A stretch of DNA of 9,802 nt from Paracoccaceae bacterium (lineage in GTDB: Bacteria; Pseudomonadota; Alphaproteobacteria; Rhodobacterales; Rhodobacteraceae): positions 1-9,802 of the forward strand of contig JAHRVZ010000259.1 of NCBI GenBank assembly GCA_019090405.1, written 5' to 3'. Numbering within the stretch: the stretch's first letter is position 1; each line of letters starts with the position of its first letter. The notes beneath the pieces were generated by a model. That model was not told the DNA's origin, did not search any database, and saw nothing but the letters and a program-made list of their open reading frames with translations. A program made the position numbers and the translations under genes. Below, one piece after another: positions 1-6,056 of the stretch.

Positions 1-26
1 AACGCGGGTGGTGAAAGGCGAAAGTG

Positions 27-689
27 TTAGCTGTGAACAAAAGGCGCGTCATTTCCCCATAGTTCCTTGACGCGCTTGTCGCGACCGCAGCCTTTGCGAT
101 AAAGTTTATAGGCTGATGCCTGTCTTTTCGGACCAAAGCGGGTCAACACTATTTTGCTGCCCTTGTAGTAGTTCTGATGATATTCATCTGCCGGGTAAAA
201 CGGTTTAGCTGACAATACGGGCGTGACAATTTCTTGGCCAAGATCGGCCATCGCCTTTGCTTTTGCTTGTTCAGCCAGCGCCATCTCCCCTTGATTAGAG
301 ACAAAAACTGCGGTGCGATAACTAGGGCCACGGTCACAGAACTGTCCTCCGGCGTCGGTGGGATCAACCGAGCGGAAGAACATATTCAACAGTGTTTCAC
401 GTGATACAATTGCCGGATCAAAGGTGATTTCCACGGCCTCATAGTGACCAGTGCCACCTGCAGTTACTGTTTTGTAGCTTGGATTGTTGAGAGTCCCGCC
501 GGTGAAGCCTGAAACTGCCTCGGTCACACCGTCCACTTTTTCAAAATCTGCCTCGACGCACCAAAAACATCCGCCCGCAACAGTCAATGTTTGCAAGTCT
601 GCAGCAGATGCAGAGCCACAGCGTGCAATCCCGGCAATAGCAATCAGTAAAGCCAGGGCAAGCGGTTTGAGATCATCAAATAGGGTCAT
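27..689 (-). CDS. msrA: Exported peptide-methionine (S)-S-oxide reductase MsrA
   Basis: This enzyme reduces the S-epimer of methionine sulfoxide in proteins (or free Met-O) back to methionine. The catalytic motif GGCFWC lies at residues 39-44 with C41 as nucleophile. It is followed by GTGHYEAVEITFD at 79-91, then GGQFCDRG and YRTAVF, and the DEYHQNYY block near the C-terminus; C201 in YRKGCG is a likely resolving cysteine. I chose the ATG at 689 because an AGGAGGA Shine-Dalgarno lies 6 bases upstream; an upstream in-frame start at 749 would add 20 unconvincing residues. With this start, residues 7-30 form a hydrophobic stretch ending in ASA-A, which reads as a Sec signal peptide, so the 220-residue protein is probably periplasmic. 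The sequence IARC is a poor lipobox because of the arginine before the cysteine. It lies downstream of argG on the same strand, 164 bases away, and probably has its own promoter. Family call is firm; export is inferred. Confidence 0.95.
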   Translation of the reverse strand: MTLFDDLKPLALALLIAIAGIARCGSASAADLQTLTVAGGCFWCVEADFEKVDGVTEAVSGFTGGTLNNPSYKTVTAGGTGHYEAVEITFDPAIVSRETLLNMFFRSVDPTDAGGQFCDRGPSYRTAVFVSNQGEMALAEQAKAKAMADLGQEIVTPVLSAKPFYPADEYHQNYYKGSKIVLTRFGPKRQASAYKLYRKGCGRDKRVKELWGNDAPFVHS

Positions 690-695
690 GCTGAG

Positions 696-702
696 TCCTC
701 CT
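696..702 (-). promoter_or_regulatory. Strong ribosome binding site that fixes the msrA start
   Basis: Read on the minus strand this is AGGAGGA, 6 bases before the ATG at 689. No comparable site precedes the upstream in-frame start at 749, so it decides the 220-residue version carrying the signal peptide. Confidence 0.8.
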
Positions 703-728
703 GTAAACAGCCAAGCACACCCAACACG

Positions 729-742
729 CCCATCGCAATGGG
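729..742 (-). other. Small perfect hairpin upstream of msrA
   Basis: CCCAT and ATGGG form a 5-base-pair inverted repeat around a 4-base loop, 40 bases upstream of the msrA start. There is no T-run on either side, so it is not an obvious terminator. It could be a protein site or a 5' UTR hairpin, or chance; a stem this short is weak evidence. Confidence 0.25.
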
Positions 743-813
743 ATGACATCTTAGGTCACGCGCAGGTGAGCGAAGTTTACATTTTGCAGGCGATGCAAAG
801 CCTTAGAACCTTC

Positions 814-841
814 AGTCCAAGAAGCGCTGCAAAAATGGACT
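814..841 (-). other. Weak inverted repeat just downstream of argG
   Basis: AGTCCA at 814-819 is complementary to TGGACT at 836-841, with a 16-base loop containing AGCGCT. It sits 13 bases past the argG stop, where a terminator would be expected. It has no following T-run in the direction of argG transcription, so it could only be a weak or atypical 3'-end structure. Confidence 0.2.
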
Positions 842-853
842 TGAGATCAGACC

Positions 854-2074
854 CTATTTTTGTAACCGACGGTCCCGCATGGCGATCAGGCGCAGGCGCA
901 ATGCGTTAAGTTTTATAAACCCAGCCGCATCTTTTTGATCATAGGCTCCTGCGTCATCTTCGAACGTTACATGTTCTTCAGAATACAGCGAATGATCGGA
1001 CCATCTTGCAACTGTGCGCGTCAGACCTTTGTATAGCTTCAGTCGCACAGTACCGGTTACGTGGCGCTGGCTGCGATCAATCGCGGCTTGCAGCATTTCG
1101 CGTTCGGGACTGTACCAAAAACCGTTGTAAATCAGTTCGGCATAGCGGGGCATCAATTCGTCCTTTAGGTGCGCTTCGCCCCGGTCAAGAGTGATTTGTT
1201 CGATTCCACGATGGGCCTCAAGCAGCACAGTACCGCCGGGTGTTTCATAAACACCACGCGATTTCATGCCGACAAAACGACCCTCGACCAGATCAAGCCG
1301 CCCGATACCGTGTTTCCCGCCAAGTTCGTTCAATTTGGTCAGAATCGTTGCAGGCGACATCGACTTGCCATTTATGCTGACCGCATCGCCCTGTTCAAAT
1401 CCGATTTCGATGAATTCTGGCGTGTTTGGCGCGTCTTCGGGGTTAACCGTGCGCTGATAAACATAGTCGGGGGCTTCGACGGCGGGATCTTCTAGAACCT
1501 TGCCTTCGGAGGAGGTGTGCAAAAGGTTGGCATCAACGCTAAAGGGTGCCTCTCCACGTTTGTCTTTAGCGATCGGGATCTGGTTTTTTTCCGCGAAATC
1601 AATCAATTTTGTCCGGCTGGACAAATCCCACTCACGCCAAGGCGCAATGACTTTGATTTCGGGGTCCAACGCATAGGCGCTAAGCTCGAACCGTACCTGG
1701 TCGTTGCCTTTGCCAGTTGCGCCATGGGCCACGGCATCTGCACCGGTTTCTTTGGCGATCTCAACCAGACGTTTGGAGATAAGAGGGCGTGCGATAGACG
1801 TGCCCAACAGGTACAGCCCTTCGTACAATGCATTGGCGCGGAACATCGGGAATACGAAATCACGAACAAATTCTTCGCGGACGTCTTCTATGTAAATTTC
1901 AGACGCACCCATCATTTCTGCCTTGGCACGCGCTGGTTCGAGTTCTTCTCCTTGACCAAGATCTGCGGTAAAGGTCACAACTTCGCAGCCATATTCCGTC
2001 TGCAACCATTTCAGAATGATCGAAGTATCAAGGCCGCCTGAATAGGCAAGGACAACTTTTTTGGGTGCGGACAT
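854..2074 (-). CDS. argG: Argininosuccinate synthase ArgG
   Basis: This cytoplasmic enzyme joins citrulline and aspartate, using ATP (to AMP and PPi), to make argininosuccinate, the penultimate step of arginine synthesis. The N-terminal PP-loop AYSGGLDTS is at residues 10-18, and the citrulline/aspartate-binding block GATGKGNDQVRFE is at 118-130. Later the conserved KHGIGRLDLVEGRFVGMKSR region and YETPGGT are intact. At 406 residues it matches the usual bacterial length of about 400. I chose the ATG at 2074, giving MSAPKKVVLAYSGG, because GAGGA at 2082-2086 lies 7 bases upstream; the ATG at 2092 would add six residues without a better site. It follows the Hpt gene on the same strand after a 99-base gap. 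No other arginine gene is present in the window, and I see no recognisable arginine operator. Confidence 0.98.
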   Translation of the reverse strand: MSAPKKVVLAYSGGLDTSIILKWLQTEYGCEVVTFTADLGQGEELEPARAKAEMMGASEIYIEDVREEFVRDFVFPMFRANALYEGLYLLGTSIARPLISKRLVEIAKETGADAVAHGATGKGNDQVRFELSAYALDPEIKVIAPWREWDLSSRTKLIDFAEKNQIPIAKDKRGEAPFSVDANLLHTSSEGKVLEDPAVEAPDYVYQRTVNPEDAPNTPEFIEIGFEQGDAVSINGKSMSPATILTKLNELGGKHGIGRLDLVEGRFVGMKSRGVYETPGGTVLLEAHRGIEQITLDRGEAHLKDELMPRYAELIYNGFWYSPEREMLQAAIDRSQRHVTGTVRLKLYKGLTRTVARWSDHSLYSEEHVTFEDDAGAYDQKDAAGFIKLNALRLRLIAMRDRRLQK

Positions 2075-2134
2075 CTGGGCTTCCTCATGCATGGACCGGC
2101 TGCGGAGTAGCTGGTTTTACGTGCCGGGGCAAGC

Positions 2135-2147
2135 CAGCGTCGCGCTG
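2135..2147 (-). other. GC-rich hairpin between the Hpt gene and argG
   Basis: CAGCG and CGCTG form a perfect 5-base-pair stem with a 3-base loop in the 99-base gap upstream of argG. No T-run follows in the minus direction, so it is not a convincing rho-independent terminator. It could slow polymerase or cap an mRNA end, or it may be chance. Confidence 0.25.
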
Positions 2148-2173
2148 ATGGTGCCAGAATTTCGGTGCTAGCC

Positions 2174-2506
2174 CTATGCAGCCAACATTTCCGGAAGCTG
2201 CGAGACAAACAGGGCTTTTGATTGTTCGAATCCATCAACAATTGCCGCCAGGTCTATGGTTCCGGTTTCTCCCTTCGCAGACCTTCGTTCTCCGTCCTGA
2301 CAAAGGTCAGAAAACGCTTGAAACCCAAGGTTCAACGCGCTGCCCTTGAGGAAGTGCAAATGCTGTTCCATTTGAGTAGCCGAAGAATCTGCTGACAAGC
2401 CCTGAATGGCCTCTTCCACTTCTTCGAGAAAAAGATCGACAACTTCTTCAAAATCTTCGGCCCCAACCTCATCCCGCAATACATTTACTCGCGACCATTG
2501 GATCAT
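2174..2506 (-). CDS. Single-domain Hpt (histidine phosphotransfer) protein
   Basis: Hpt proteins carry a phosphoryl group between the receiver domain of a hybrid kinase and a response regulator. This 110-residue protein is essentially one Hpt four-helix domain. The phosphorylation motif HFLKGSALNLG is at residues 51-61, with H51 the expected phospho-site and the usual K-G-S following. An acidic N-terminal helix (FEEVVDLFLEEVEEAI) precedes it, and nothing suggests a kinase or membrane domain. I preferred the ATG at 2506, preceded closely by AGGTGGG, over a TTG at 2524. The gene is divergent from a response regulator-phosphatase gene, which makes that receiver domain its most obvious partner; this is inference from position only. 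No histidine kinase is in the window. It is not a ChpT-type dimeric phosphotransferase, which is larger and has a degenerate kinase fold. Confidence 0.85.
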   Translation of the reverse strand: MIQWSRVNVLRDEVGAEDFEEVVDLFLEEVEEAIQGLSADSSATQMEQHLHFLKGSALNLGFQAFSDLCQDGERRSAKGETGTIDLAAIVDGFEQSKALFVSQLPEMLAA

Positions 2507-2556
2507 AACCCACCTACCAATCAACGCCCCACGACATCAAATAGAATTGAAGCGAC

Positions 2557-2571
2557 TAAACAATTCGTTAA
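2557..2571. promoter_or_regulatory. CtrA-like box 1 in the Hpt/REC-PP2C divergon
   Basis: The plus strand reads TAAA, seven bases, TTAA. The consensus for the alphaproteobacterial cell-cycle regulator CtrA is TTAA-N7-TTAA, so this has one mismatch with exact spacing. It lies 51 bases upstream of the Hpt start. The region is AT-rich, so a chance match is possible. Confidence 0.35.
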
Positions 2572-2602
2572 TTTGATACGGAAAACAAAGACAATTTTAC
2601 GT

Positions 2603-2617
2603 TTTACCACCTGTTAA
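2603..2617. promoter_or_regulatory. CtrA-like box 2 in the Hpt/REC-PP2C divergon
   Basis: The plus strand reads TTTA, then CCACCTG, then TTAA: again TTAA-N7-TTAA with one mismatch and exact spacing. It lies 46 bases from box 1 and 61 bases upstream of the preferred REC-PP2C start. Two such near-matches in one 171-base divergent region strengthen each other, but binding is only inferred. Confidence 0.35.
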
Positions 2618-2665
2618 TGCAGACCGTGAATAGTGGTGGGATCGCATTGTTGCGGCGCTTTGTAT

Positions 2666-2671
2666 GGGGTG
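2666..2671 (+). promoter_or_regulatory. Ribosome binding site favouring the GTG start at 2678
   Basis: GGGGTG lies 6 bases before the GTG at 2678. The longer reading frame begins with GTG at 2633, which has no purine-rich site before it, so this site favours the shorter protein. Confidence 0.5.
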
Positions 2672-2677
2672 AATTCG

Positions 2678-3949
2678 GTGTTTTCGACAGTAAGCAAATT
2701 GGAAGGTGCTCAGAACCAACCCGGCGCGATCCGGCGGGTGTTGGTTGTAGATGACAGTCGCCTGCAACGTCGGATTTTGGTGAGCTATCTCAAAAAATGG
2801 GGGTTTGAGATTCTCGAGGCGGAAAGCGGCGAACAGGCGCTAGAAATTTGCGCCGAAACGATGCCTGACCTGGTGCTTAGCGACTGGATGATGCCCGGGA
2901 TGAGCGGGCTGGAATTTTGCCGAACCTTCCGAGAGCTTCCGCAAGACGGCTATGGCTATTTCATTTTGCTCACGTCAAAGAGCGAGAAAAATGATGTGGC
3001 AAAAGGTCTGGATGCAGGGGCCGATGATTTTCTGACCAAACCGGTGAACTCGGGCGAATTGCGGGCGCGAATCACCGCTGGAGATCGCATATTCAGCATG
3101 CAGCAAGAGTTGTCCGAGAAAAACCGGATGATTTTGGACACGTTGGGGCAATTGCAGGCGGCATATGACACAATTGACAAGGATTTGATTCAGGCCAAGA
3201 AAATTCAGGAATCTTTAGTACCAGAACGAACCCGTGATTTCGGCGCGGCGCAGGTTAGCCTGCTGCTGAAACCTTGTGGGCATATTGGCGGCGACCTTGT
3301 GGGTATGTTTTCACCGGCTCAGGATCATGTCGGGTTCTATAGTGTTGATATATCGGGGCACGGGATCACTTCGGCAATGATGACCGCGCGATTGGCTGGT
3401 TATCTTAGCAGTACGCATTTCGACCAGAATGTTGGAGTGCAGGGGCATGACGATCAAACCTATAGCCTACGACAACCCGAAGATGTTGCGCGAATGATGA
3501 ATTCACTATTGCTCGCCGAGACCGGTATCGAAGAATACTTTACCATAGCTTACGCCACTGCGGATTTGCGGACCGGGCGGGTGCAATTGATACAGGCTGG
3601 ACACCCACACCCTCTGGTTTTGCGCCGGGATGGAAGCGTTGAGTTCATCGGCAAAGGCGGCATTCCTATCGGTCTCTTGCCTGACGTTTCCTATGACCAG
3701 TTTGAAACAGAACTAAAGCCGGGGGATCGGTTGTTGTTGTATTCGGATGGTTTTACAGAATGTCAGATGAACAACGGTCAAATGCTGGAAGAAGACGGGT
3801 TGGTTGAATTGATCCGAAGCTGCGCGTCTGGTCAATCAGGGCAGGAATTTCTGGATGATCTGTTCTGGATGTTGTCCCGGTCAATGTCACCAGAACAAGG
3901 GATGGATGACGATGTCTCAGCGATTTTGTTTGAGTACGAAGGAAATTAA
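2678..3949 (+). CDS. Response regulator fused to a PP2C/SpoIIE-type serine phosphatase (RbaY-like)
   Basis: The protein (423 residues) should dephosphorylate a serine on a partner protein, typically a STAS anti-anti-sigma factor, when its receiver domain is phosphorylated. The REC domain spans about residues 19-135: acidic pair D25-D26, phospho-acceptor D69 in LSDWMMPG, T99, and K121 in LTKP. A helical, probably coiled-coil linker follows (about 139-182). The PP2C/SpoIIE domain covers 190-420 with GGDLVG (D206), DISGHG (224-229), YSDGFTE (D357) and DDDVSAI (D411/D412), so the metal-binding acids appear intact. This layout matches RbaY, the phosphatase of the R. capsulatus RbaV/RbaW partner-switching system that influences gene transfer agent production; orthology is inferred. 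No STAS or anti-sigma kinase gene is in the window. The start is uncertain: GTG at 2678 has a good ribosome binding site, while the open frame reaches GTG at 2633. Its stop abuts that of the convergent Nudix gene. Confidence 0.9.
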   Translation: MFSTVSKLEGAQNQPGAIRRVLVVDDSRLQRRILVSYLKKWGFEILEAESGEQALEICAETMPDLVLSDWMMPGMSGLEFCRTFRELPQDGYGYFILLTSKSEKNDVAKGLDAGADDFLTKPVNSGELRARITAGDRIFSMQQELSEKNRMILDTLGQLQAAYDTIDKDLIQAKKIQESLVPERTRDFGAAQVSLLLKPCGHIGGDLVGMFSPAQDHVGFYSVDISGHGITSAMMTARLAGYLSSTHFDQNVGVQGHDDQTYSLRQPEDVARMMNSLLLAETGIEEYFTIAYATADLRTGRVQLIQAGHPHPLVLRRDGSVEFIGKGGIPIGLLPDVSYDQFETELKPGDRLLLYSDGFTECQMNNGQMLEEDGLVELIRSCASGQSGQEFLDDLFWMLSRSMSPEQGMDDDVSAILFEYEGN

Positions 3950-4408
3950 CTAAGGTCGATAGCGATCAATCTGAGCACTATATTTTTCGGCGAAATGGCG
4001 ATCTCCGGGACTCTTAAGCAATTGTGCTGCGATGTCTGGGGCGGCCCACAGTGTTTCGTGATCAGGCTCAATTGGCGGGCCTTTGCAAATTGTCGGGCGT
4101 GCTGTGTAGATATGGCAGATTTTTTCGGCCCAAAGGTCGTATTCAGGCATGAATGTGAATAAACGAAAAACCCCAATTTTGCGCGGTTGTGTGATGCACC
4201 AACCTGTTTCCTCGAACACTTCGCGATGCAGTGCCGTAGTGGGCGATTCACCAGGATCGATGCCGCCACCCGGCAGTTGAACATCCGGCATCGGGGCGTA
4301 TTGAACGGTCAGCAAAAGCGATCCGTCACGGGGCAACAAAGCATATGCGCCAGGGCGACGGCGATATGTTTTACCGGGTTCGGGGCTGGTTCCAAAACGT
4401 CTAATCAT
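3950..4408 (-). CDS. Nudix hydrolase, substrate unknown
   Basis: Nudix enzymes cleave a nucleoside diphosphate linked to another group, often to clean oxidised or surplus nucleotides. The Nudix box is complete: G48, five residues, E54, seven residues, then REVFEETGW at 62-70, preceded by VQLPGGG. The catalytic glutamates E63, E66 and E67 are all present. At 152 residues it is a single Nudix domain with a basic N-terminus (TYRRRPGAYALLP) and no signal peptide, so it should be cytoplasmic. The ATG at 4408 is preceded by AAGGG about 8 bases upstream. It diverges from hslO across 75 bases, and its TAG (3950-3952) follows immediately after the TAA of the REC-PP2C gene. Sequence alone does not identify the substrate; family members of this kind act on (d)NTPs, NDP-sugars or dinucleoside polyphosphates. 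Confidence 0.92.
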   Translation of the reverse strand: MIRRFGTSPEPGKTYRRRPGAYALLPRDGSLLLTVQYAPMPDVQLPGGGIDPGESPTTALHREVFEETGWCITQPRKIGVFRLFTFMPEYDLWAEKICHIYTARPTICKGPPIEPDHETLWAAPDIAAQLLKSPGDRHFAEKYSAQIDRYRP

Positions 4409-4417
4409 CTGATAGCC

Positions 4418-4446
4418 CTTTCAACGCTGCATGTTGCGCCTATATA
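4418..4446 (+). promoter_or_regulatory. Candidate hslO promoter (housekeeping or heat-shock type)
   Basis: CTTTCAA at 4418-4424 is followed 14 bases later by CCTATATA (4439-4446). As a sigma-70 promoter it reads TTTCAA-N16-TATATA. It also partly resembles the RpoH pattern CTTGAA ... CCATAT, which would suit a redox chaperone. CCTATATAGG at 4439-4448 is a perfect 10-base palindrome over the -10. Prediction by eye only. Confidence 0.35.
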
Positions 4447-4483
4447 GGGCGGTATGCCAACCTGTGGCGTATAAGGAAACCCC

Positions 4484-5467
4484 ATGACCTATGGTACAAA
4501 AATCGCGTGGGACGATAGCGTCCTGCCGTTTCAATTAGACGCATCAGACATACGAGGTCGCGTGGCTCGTTTGGATGGCGTTCTTGACGGAATTTTAAGG
4601 CAGCATAACTATCCGGTGGTGGTCGAGGCTCTTGTTGCCGAAATGGCCCTGCTTACGGCGTTGATCGGACAGACGATCAAGCTGCGTTGGAAATTATCAC
4701 TGCAAGTTCAGTCGGATGGCCCGGTGCGGATGATCGCCACGGATTATTACGCCCCAGCGGTCGAAGGCGAACCGGCGAGAGTGCGGGCCTATGCCAGCTA
4801 TGACAAAGACCGTTTGGTAACAGGCGGGCCGATGGATCAGCTTGGCACCGGCTATTTCGCGGTGATGTTGGATCAGGGAGAAGGCAACGAGCCGTATAAA
4901 GGCATCACTTCTCTGACCGGAAAGTCGTTAAGCGATTGTGCCGAAGCATATTTTGCCCAATCCGAACAACTGCCAACCCGGTTTTCGTTAAGTTTCGGGC
5001 GCGCGTCTGGTCCAAATGAGCCTGAACATTGGCGCGCTGGTGGAATTATGTTGCAGCAAATGCCCAAGGCGTCACCCTTAGTTACAAAAAGTGACGGTGA
5101 CGGCGAGCCTTTGAAAGCAAGTGATTTGCTGGATGAAGAAGACGGCGAAAACTGGGGCCGCGTGAACATTCTGCTGGATACGGTCGAAGATATGGAATTG
5201 GTCGGGCCAATAGTGACGCCTGCCGACCTGTTGGTTCGGCTGTTTCACGAAGAAGAGCCTCGGGTGTTTGACGCACAGGCGGTTCGGTTTGGCTGTACCT
5301 GTTCCGAGGACCGTGTTCGGCAAAGCCTGTCGATTTATTCTGCCAAGGATATCGGTACGATGATCAACGAAAACGGTCGCGTTACCGCCGATTGCCAGTT
5401 TTGCAGCGCGCATTACGATCTTGACCCGATCTCGGTTGGGTTTGAGGCGGAAAAACCTGGTGAGTGA
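4484..5467 (+). CDS. hslO: Redox-regulated holdase chaperone Hsp33
   Basis: Hsp33 is a cytoplasmic, ATP-independent holdase switched on by oxidative unfolding: its four zinc-binding cysteines form disulfides and the C-terminal region unfolds to bind clients. The ligands are visible as CTC (C271, C273) and CQFC (C304, C307), separated by 30 residues, the same spacing as in E. coli Hsp33. The N-terminal body (about residues 10-200) has conserved family stretches such as GRVARLDGVLD, LLTALIGQTIKLRWKLSLQVQ, and the EPYKGITSL and QSEQLPTRF blocks. An acidic linker (KSDGDGEPLKASDLLDEEDGE) precedes the redox switch region. Length is 327, slightly above E. coli (about 290), as in other alphaproteobacteria. 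AAGGA lies 6 bases before the ATG. It heads a coupled cluster with the CoA-pyrophosphatase-type gene and cca, and diverges from the other Nudix gene. Alongside msrA it is a second oxidative-stress repair function nearby. Confidence 0.97.
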   Translation: MTYGTKIAWDDSVLPFQLDASDIRGRVARLDGVLDGILRQHNYPVVVEALVAEMALLTALIGQTIKLRWKLSLQVQSDGPVRMIATDYYAPAVEGEPARVRAYASYDKDRLVTGGPMDQLGTGYFAVMLDQGEGNEPYKGITSLTGKSLSDCAEAYFAQSEQLPTRFSLSFGRASGPNEPEHWRAGGIMLQQMPKASPLVTKSDGDGEPLKASDLLDEEDGENWGRVNILLDTVEDMELVGPIVTPADLLVRLFHEEEPRVFDAQAVRFGCTCSEDRVRQSLSIYSAKDIGTMINENGRVTADCQFCSAHYDLDPISVGFEAEKPGE

Positions 5468-6056
5468 TACCGTTGCCAGTTTACGCAGTGCTTTGACAGC
5501 GCCGGGGCATGGATCATCAGATTTCGATCTGAACCCGGAAACGGCACTGCCAAAGGGGCGTAAACTGCGCCCTGCAGGTGTGTTGATTACCGTCGATCTG
5601 ACATTGGGGGAACCTCAGGTTTTCCTGACCAAACGGTCCTCGGCATTAAAACACCATCCGGGGCAGATAGCGTTTCCGGGTGGCAAGCAGGAAGACACCG
5701 ATGCCGATGTAACGGCGGCTGCATTGCGTGAGGCACAGGAAGAAATCGGCCTGCCAACTGACCTGCCTAAGGTTCTTGGCGCTTTGCCAATCCACGAAAC
5801 GGTGACAGGTTTTTTGGTGACTCCGGTGGTTGCGGTTCTGACAGATTCCTTTGACATTAAGCCAGACGCGGGCGAGGTCGAAGAAGTCTTTCGCGTACCG
5901 CTGTCGCACCTGTCTGACCCATCGAATTATATCATTCAATCGCGTCGGTGGAGCGGAACCCGGCGTTATTTCTTTACGGTACCTTACGGCCCCTATTATA
6001 TCTGGGGAGCCACAGCGCGCATGTTGCGTGGGTTGGCGGCCCGGATGGAAGCATGA
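5460..6056 (+). CDS. CoA-pyrophosphatase-type Nudix hydrolase (NudL-like)
   Basis: This subfamily splits coenzyme A and acyl-CoA into 3',5'-ADP and (acyl)phosphopantetheine, and may remove oxidised CoA. The CoA-specific signature upstream of the Nudix box is present: LTKRSSALKHHPGQIAFPGG at residues 56-75. The catalytic core REAQEEIGL follows at 90-98 (E91, E94, E95). As in E. coli NudL, the classical first glutamate of the Nudix box is not in its usual place, which is normal here. Length is 198 residues. I chose GTG at 5460, giving MSDTVASLRS, because it overlaps the hslO stop in GTGAGTGA and has GGAGG-like purines (GAGGCGG) shortly upstream. A TTG at 5421 would reach 47 bases into hslO. The gene overlaps hslO by 8 bases and cca by 4, so the three are probably translationally coupled. 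Subfamily is fairly firm, substrate inferred. Confidence 0.93.
   Translation: MSDTVASLRSALTAPGHGSSDFDLNPETALPKGRKLRPAGVLITVDLTLGEPQVFLTKRSSALKHHPGQIAFPGGKQEDTDADVTAAALREAQEEIGLPTDLPKVLGALPIHETVTGFLVTPVVAVLTDSFDIKPDAGEVEEVFRVPLSHLSDPSNYIIQSRRWSGTRRYFFTVPYGPYYIWGATARMLRGLAARMEA

Noticed and set aside
484..909. Plus-strand open frame of 141 codons across msrA and the argG end
   Set aside because: It lies antisense to msrA, has low-complexity composition and no recognisable motif or good ribosome binding site. The msrA reading is supported by catalytic motifs.
1517..2041. Plus-strand open frame of 174 codons inside argG
   Set aside because: It is fully antisense to argG, whose motifs are intact throughout. 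The open frame is a shadow of argG codon bias.
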